11,248 nucleotides of DNA from Chloroflexota bacterium. GTDB lineage: Bacteria > Chloroflexota > UBA6077 > CF-72. The stretch is taken from positions 1-11,248 of the forward strand of contig JAFAWJ010000287.1 in assembly GCA_019242065.1 (NCBI GenBank), written 5' to 3'. Shown in pieces: positions 9,303 to 11,248 of the stretch; position 1 is the stretch's first letter, and each line of letters opens with the position of its first letter. The notes below the pieces were generated by a model. The model saw only the letters and a program-made list of their open reading frames with translations. It was not told the DNA's origin and did not search any database. The translations under genes and the position numbers were made by a program.

Positions 9303-10130
9303 TTGGCAAACCCGGCTGTTGGACTGGAGCTCGATCTCGATCAGCGTGAAGCACCCGCGTCGCGCTTCTGGCATACACACGCCTCGACCCTCCGCGGGCT
9401 TGCATCGCTCGCACTGGTGGCGATCCTGTGGGAAATCGCCGGACGCAGCGGGCGGTGGCCGCTGATTCTGGCGCCCATCTCCGACATCTGGGCCAGGTTC
9501 GTGGAGCTGGCGCAGTCGGGTGAGCTGGCCAGGGACATCACGGTCAGCCTGAACGAGTTCCTTGTCGGCTTTGTCCTGGCCGCGGTTGTCGGCATCCTGC
9601 TGGGCATCATTATCGCGACGAGCAAGACGGCCAAAGACGTCGTCGACCCATGGGTCTCGGCCGTGTACGCCACGCCGACCGTGGCCCTGGCGCCGTTGTT
9701 CATCTTCGTCTTCGGCATCGACGCCGCGTCCAAGATGGCGGTCGTGTTTCTGCTGGCAGTGTTTCCGATCATCATCAACACCGCCACGGGCATCTCCTCG
9801 ACCGACCAGGTCTTCATCGATGCCGCGCGCTCGTTTTCGGCCAACAGGCTCCAGATTTTTTCGAAGGTGCTGATTCCGTCGGCGCTGCCGTTCATCATCG
9901 CCGGCTTGCGTCTGGGGATCGGGCGTGGACTGGTCGGCGTGGTGATCGGCGAGTTCATCGGTGCGCGCGCCGGGCTCGGCTACCTGATCTTCAAGTCGTC
10001 CCAGGGCTTCCAGATCGATGCGATGTGGGTTGGCGTGTTCTTACTGGCCGGCACCGGGGTGCTCGCCGTGAGCATCTTGCAGCGCGTCGAGCGGCGGCTG
10101 GCACCGTGGCGAGAGTTCGAGCTGAAGTAG
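9303..10130 (+). CDS. ABC transporter permease (SsuC/TauC-like)
   Basis: This is a 275-residue inner-membrane permease of the binding-protein-dependent (BPD) transport superfamily, nitrate/sulfonate/taurine type. About six membrane segments are visible: residues 32-47, 85-105, 118-138, 145-161, 194-220 and 240-260. The cytoplasmic EAA loop that contacts the ATPase is seen as DAARSFSANRLQIFSKVLIP (173-192). It is followed by the family sequence GLRLGIGRGLVGVVIGEF (201-218) and GLGYLIF. The length is normal for a homodimer-forming permease. Translation starts at TTG 9303. The preceding binding-protein gene ends 40 bases upstream and the ATPase gene begins 14 bases downstream, so this is one operon. 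It forms the channel through which the captured substrate enters. Confidence 0.92.
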   Translation: MANPAVGLELDLDQREAPASRFWHTHASTLRGLASLALVAILWEIAGRSGRWPLILAPISDIWARFVELAQSGELARDITVSLNEFLVGFVLAAVVGILLGIIIATSKTAKDVVDPWVSAVYATPTVALAPLFIFVFGIDAASKMAVVFLLAVFPIIINTATGISSTDQVFIDAARSFSANRLQIFSKVLIPSALPFIIAGLRLGIGRGLVGVVIGEFIGARAGLGYLIFKSSQGFQIDAMWVGVFLLAGTGVLAVSILQRVERRLAPWREFELK

Positions 10131-10144
10131 CCAGTGGCGAGTCG

Positions 10145-10981
10145 ATGAGCTCCTCTGAGGCACCCGCCAAGCTCGAGATGAGCGGCATTTCGATGATCTA
10201 TACCCAGCGGGGACGACGCTTTGCCGCCCTGCGGGACGTCTCGCTGCGCATCGAGAAGGGCGAGTTCATCTCGCTCGTTGGCGCCTCCGGTTGCGGCAAA
10301 ACGACGCTGCTGCGGATCGCCGATGGGCTGGTCAGGCCGACGCATGGGCAGGTGCGCGTCGACGGACAGCCGGTCGACAAGCCAGGTCCAGATCGAGGCT
10401 TCGTCTTTCAGCAGGACGCGCTGTTTCCGTGGCGGACCGTGCTCGACAACATCCTGTTCGGGCTCGAAGTCCAGGGCAAGCGCAAGCGCGAGTCGCGGCA
10501 GCGCGCGGATGAGCTGGTGCGGCTGGTGGGGCTGGCTGGCTTCGAGCAGCACTTTCCACATGAGCTGTCGGGTGGCATGCGCCAGCGGGCGAACCTGGCG
10601 CGGGCGCTGACGATCGACCCGGACATCCTGCTCATGGACGAGCCCTTCGCGGCGCTGGATGCGCAGACGCGCGAGCTCATGCAGGCGGAGCTGCTGCGCG
10701 TGTGGCGCTCGAATCGCAAGACGGTCATGTTCGTGACGCACCAGATCGACGAGGCGGTGTACCTGTCGGATCGGGTGGTGGTGATGACCTCGCGGCCGGG
10801 GCAGATCAAGGCGGTGCTGGAGGTGGATATCCCGCGCCCGCGGGACCTGGCGGTGAAGCGAACCGCACGCTTCCTCGAGCTAGCCGACGCGATCTGGAAG
10901 ATGATCGAAGAAGAAGTCAAAGCCGCCCTGCGCCTGACGGAGACGGCATCCGTGGAGTCAAAACCGCTCGCGAGCTACTAA
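10145..10981 (+). CDS. ABC transporter ATP-binding protein (SsuB/TauB-like)
   Basis: This is the 278-residue ATPase that powers the importer, acting at the cytoplasmic face of the membrane as a dimer. All nucleotide-binding motifs are present: Walker A GASGCGKT (46-53), Q-loop FVFQQDALFPW (87-97), signature LSGGMRQR (141-148), Walker B ILLMDEP with Asp165 and Glu166 (161-167), D-loop ALD (170-172) and switch His199 in FVTHQIDEA. The Q-loop and FPWRTVLDN pattern is typical of the nitrate/sulfonate/taurine group. ATG 10145 follows the permease stop by 14 bases with GGCGAG before it. The much longer upstream open frame is out of frame with the permease gene and not real. The gene ends the operon; the non-coding repeat region begins directly after its TAA. 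Confidence 0.94.
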   Translation: MSSSEAPAKLEMSGISMIYTQRGRRFAALRDVSLRIEKGEFISLVGASGCGKTTLLRIADGLVRPTHGQVRVDGQPVDKPGPDRGFVFQQDALFPWRTVLDNILFGLEVQGKRKRESRQRADELVRLVGLAGFEQHFPHELSGGMRQRANLARALTIDPDILLMDEPFAALDAQTRELMQAELLRVWRSNRKTVMFVTHQIDEAVYLSDRVVVMTSRPGQIKAVLEVDIPRPRDLAVKRTARFLELADAIWKMIEEEVKAALRLTETASVESKPLASY

Positions 10982-11015
10982 ATTCCGTACCTGAAGACGA
11001 TCGCAAAGCTGCCGC

Positions 11016-11138
11016 GTGTCACTCGGCGATAAACAGTGTCTCACCCACATCCTGCAGTGTCACTCGGCGATACACAGTGTCTCACCTACATCCTGCAGTG
11101 TCACTCGGTGATAGACGCTGTCTCACCTACATTCGTGT
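11016..11138 (+). repeat. Three 41-bp tandem repeats with internal half-unit structure
   Basis: Units begin at 11016, 11057 and 11098. The first two differ at two of 41 positions. The third has four changes in its first 35 bases and diverges at its end. Each unit splits into halves that begin alike, GTGTCACTCGGCGAT and GTGTCTCACCTACATCC, spaced 20 or 21 bases (about two helical turns). Such regularly phased repeats recall protein-binding arrays, such as the multiple terminal repeats of IS21-type elements. No transposase gene is visible here. Confidence 0.8.
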
Positions 11139-11144
11139 CTAGCC

Positions 11145-11170
11145 CTGTCCGAGCTGCCAGTCGCGGACAG
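11145..11170 (+). terminator. Stem-loop downstream of the ABC operon
   Basis: CTGTCCG (11145-11151) pairs with CGGACAG (11164-11170) around a 12-base loop. There is no T-run, and it lies about 165 bases after the ATPase stop, so it is only a weak terminator candidate. Confidence 0.25.
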
Positions 11171-11176
11171 CACGTA

Positions 11177-11192
11177 CGCGGGGGGTCGCCGC
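11177..11192 (+). repeat. 16-base repeat, copy at the right end
   Basis: CGCGGGGGGTCGCCGC is identical to the minus-strand copy in the leuA leader (8138-8153). It flows into an inverted repeat CGCCGC/GCGGCG (11187-11192 and 11213-11218). Confidence 0.5.
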
Positions 11193-11234
11193 GGGAGTGA
11201 GCGCAGCGAACGGCGGCGGGGGCCGCAGGGCCCC
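11187..11234 (+). repeat. GC-rich double inverted repeat
   Basis: CGCCGC (11187-11192) pairs with GCGGCG (11213-11218) around a loop containing GTGAGCGCAGCGAAC. Immediately after, GGGGCC (11219-11224) pairs with GGCCCC (11229-11234) around GCAG. This resembles the extragenic palindromic repeats common in GC-rich genomes. Confidence 0.5.
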
Positions 11235-11248
11235 TGACCGTTGCGTTA

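Larger units (their letters stand above)
10982..11248. other. Non-coding right end with repeats
   Basis: No convincing gene is seen in these 267 bases. They hold a 35-base spacer, three 41-bp tandem repeats (11016-11138), a CTGTCCG/CGGACAG stem-loop (11145-11170) and GC-rich inverted repeats (11187-11234). The region continues past the window edge. It reads as an intergenic repeat zone, possibly the margin of a mobile element. Confidence 0.6.

Noticed and set aside
9650..10144. Long upstream extension of the ATPase frame
   Set aside because: It overlaps the permease gene in another frame and reads as low-complexity shadow sequence; the NBD begins after ATG 10145.
8219..10981. Naming the importer ssuABC or tauABC
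   Set aside because: Family resemblance is clear, but the superfamily carries many substrates and no desulfonation gene in the window decides the specificity.
11016..11138. CRISPR array
   Set aside because: The units are contiguous and nearly identical along their whole length, with no variable spacers and no cas genes.

Overview
The window is GC-rich DNA (by eye about two thirds G+C) that is densely packed with bacterial metabolic genes. Two F420-type luciferase-like monooxygenases (LLM), a MetE-C-terminal-like methyltransferase, an actinobacterial-type long LeuA and an SsuABC/TauABC-type importer suggest a soil-type Chloroflexota or Actinobacteriota. This is inference from gene content; there is no rRNA or marker gene to decide it. 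No phage, CRISPR, tRNA or rRNA gene was seen.

Layout, left to right. (1) 1-1662, plus strand: the C-terminal half of an LLM oxidoreductase overlaps (GTGA) a cobalamin-independent methionine-synthase-like gene. That second gene has all its zinc ligands but is split by a one-base frameshift near 1068-1070. (2) 1758-3169, minus strand: an alpha/beta hydrolase without the usual catalytic His, preceded by a four-helix membrane protein of unknown function. (3) 3168-4385, plus strand: an acyl-CoA-dehydrogenase-fold flavoprotein (monooxygenase type), divergent from the membrane protein. (4) 8065 down to 4382, minus strand: leuA (2-isopropylmalate synthase), a second LLM oxidoreductase and an aldo/keto reductase. 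Their ends overlap by 4 and 14 bases, so this looks like one translationally coupled operon. (5) 8066-8218: the divergent control region between leuA and the transporter. On the leuA strand it carries a possible leader peptide with consecutive Leu-Leu-Val-Val-Ile codons (including rare CTA and TTA), followed by two strong palindromes that can also pair with each other. It resembles a branched-chain amino acid attenuator. (6) 8219-10981, plus strand: a complete ABC importer (lipoprotein with a Tat-like signal, permease, ATPase). (7) 10982-11248: non-coding, with three 41-bp tandem repeats and GC-rich inverted repeats, one of which shares an exact 16-mer with the leuA leader.

How the genes may work together: leuA commits carbon to leucine, and the coupled LLM and aldo/keto reductase would be made in fixed proportion with it, although no textbook leucine step needs them. 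The ABC importer probably brings in a small organic or anionic substrate that may feed the nearby flavin enzymes. These links rest on gene order only. The observations most worth following are the leuA leader, the leuA-LLM-AKR operon and the repeats at the right end.
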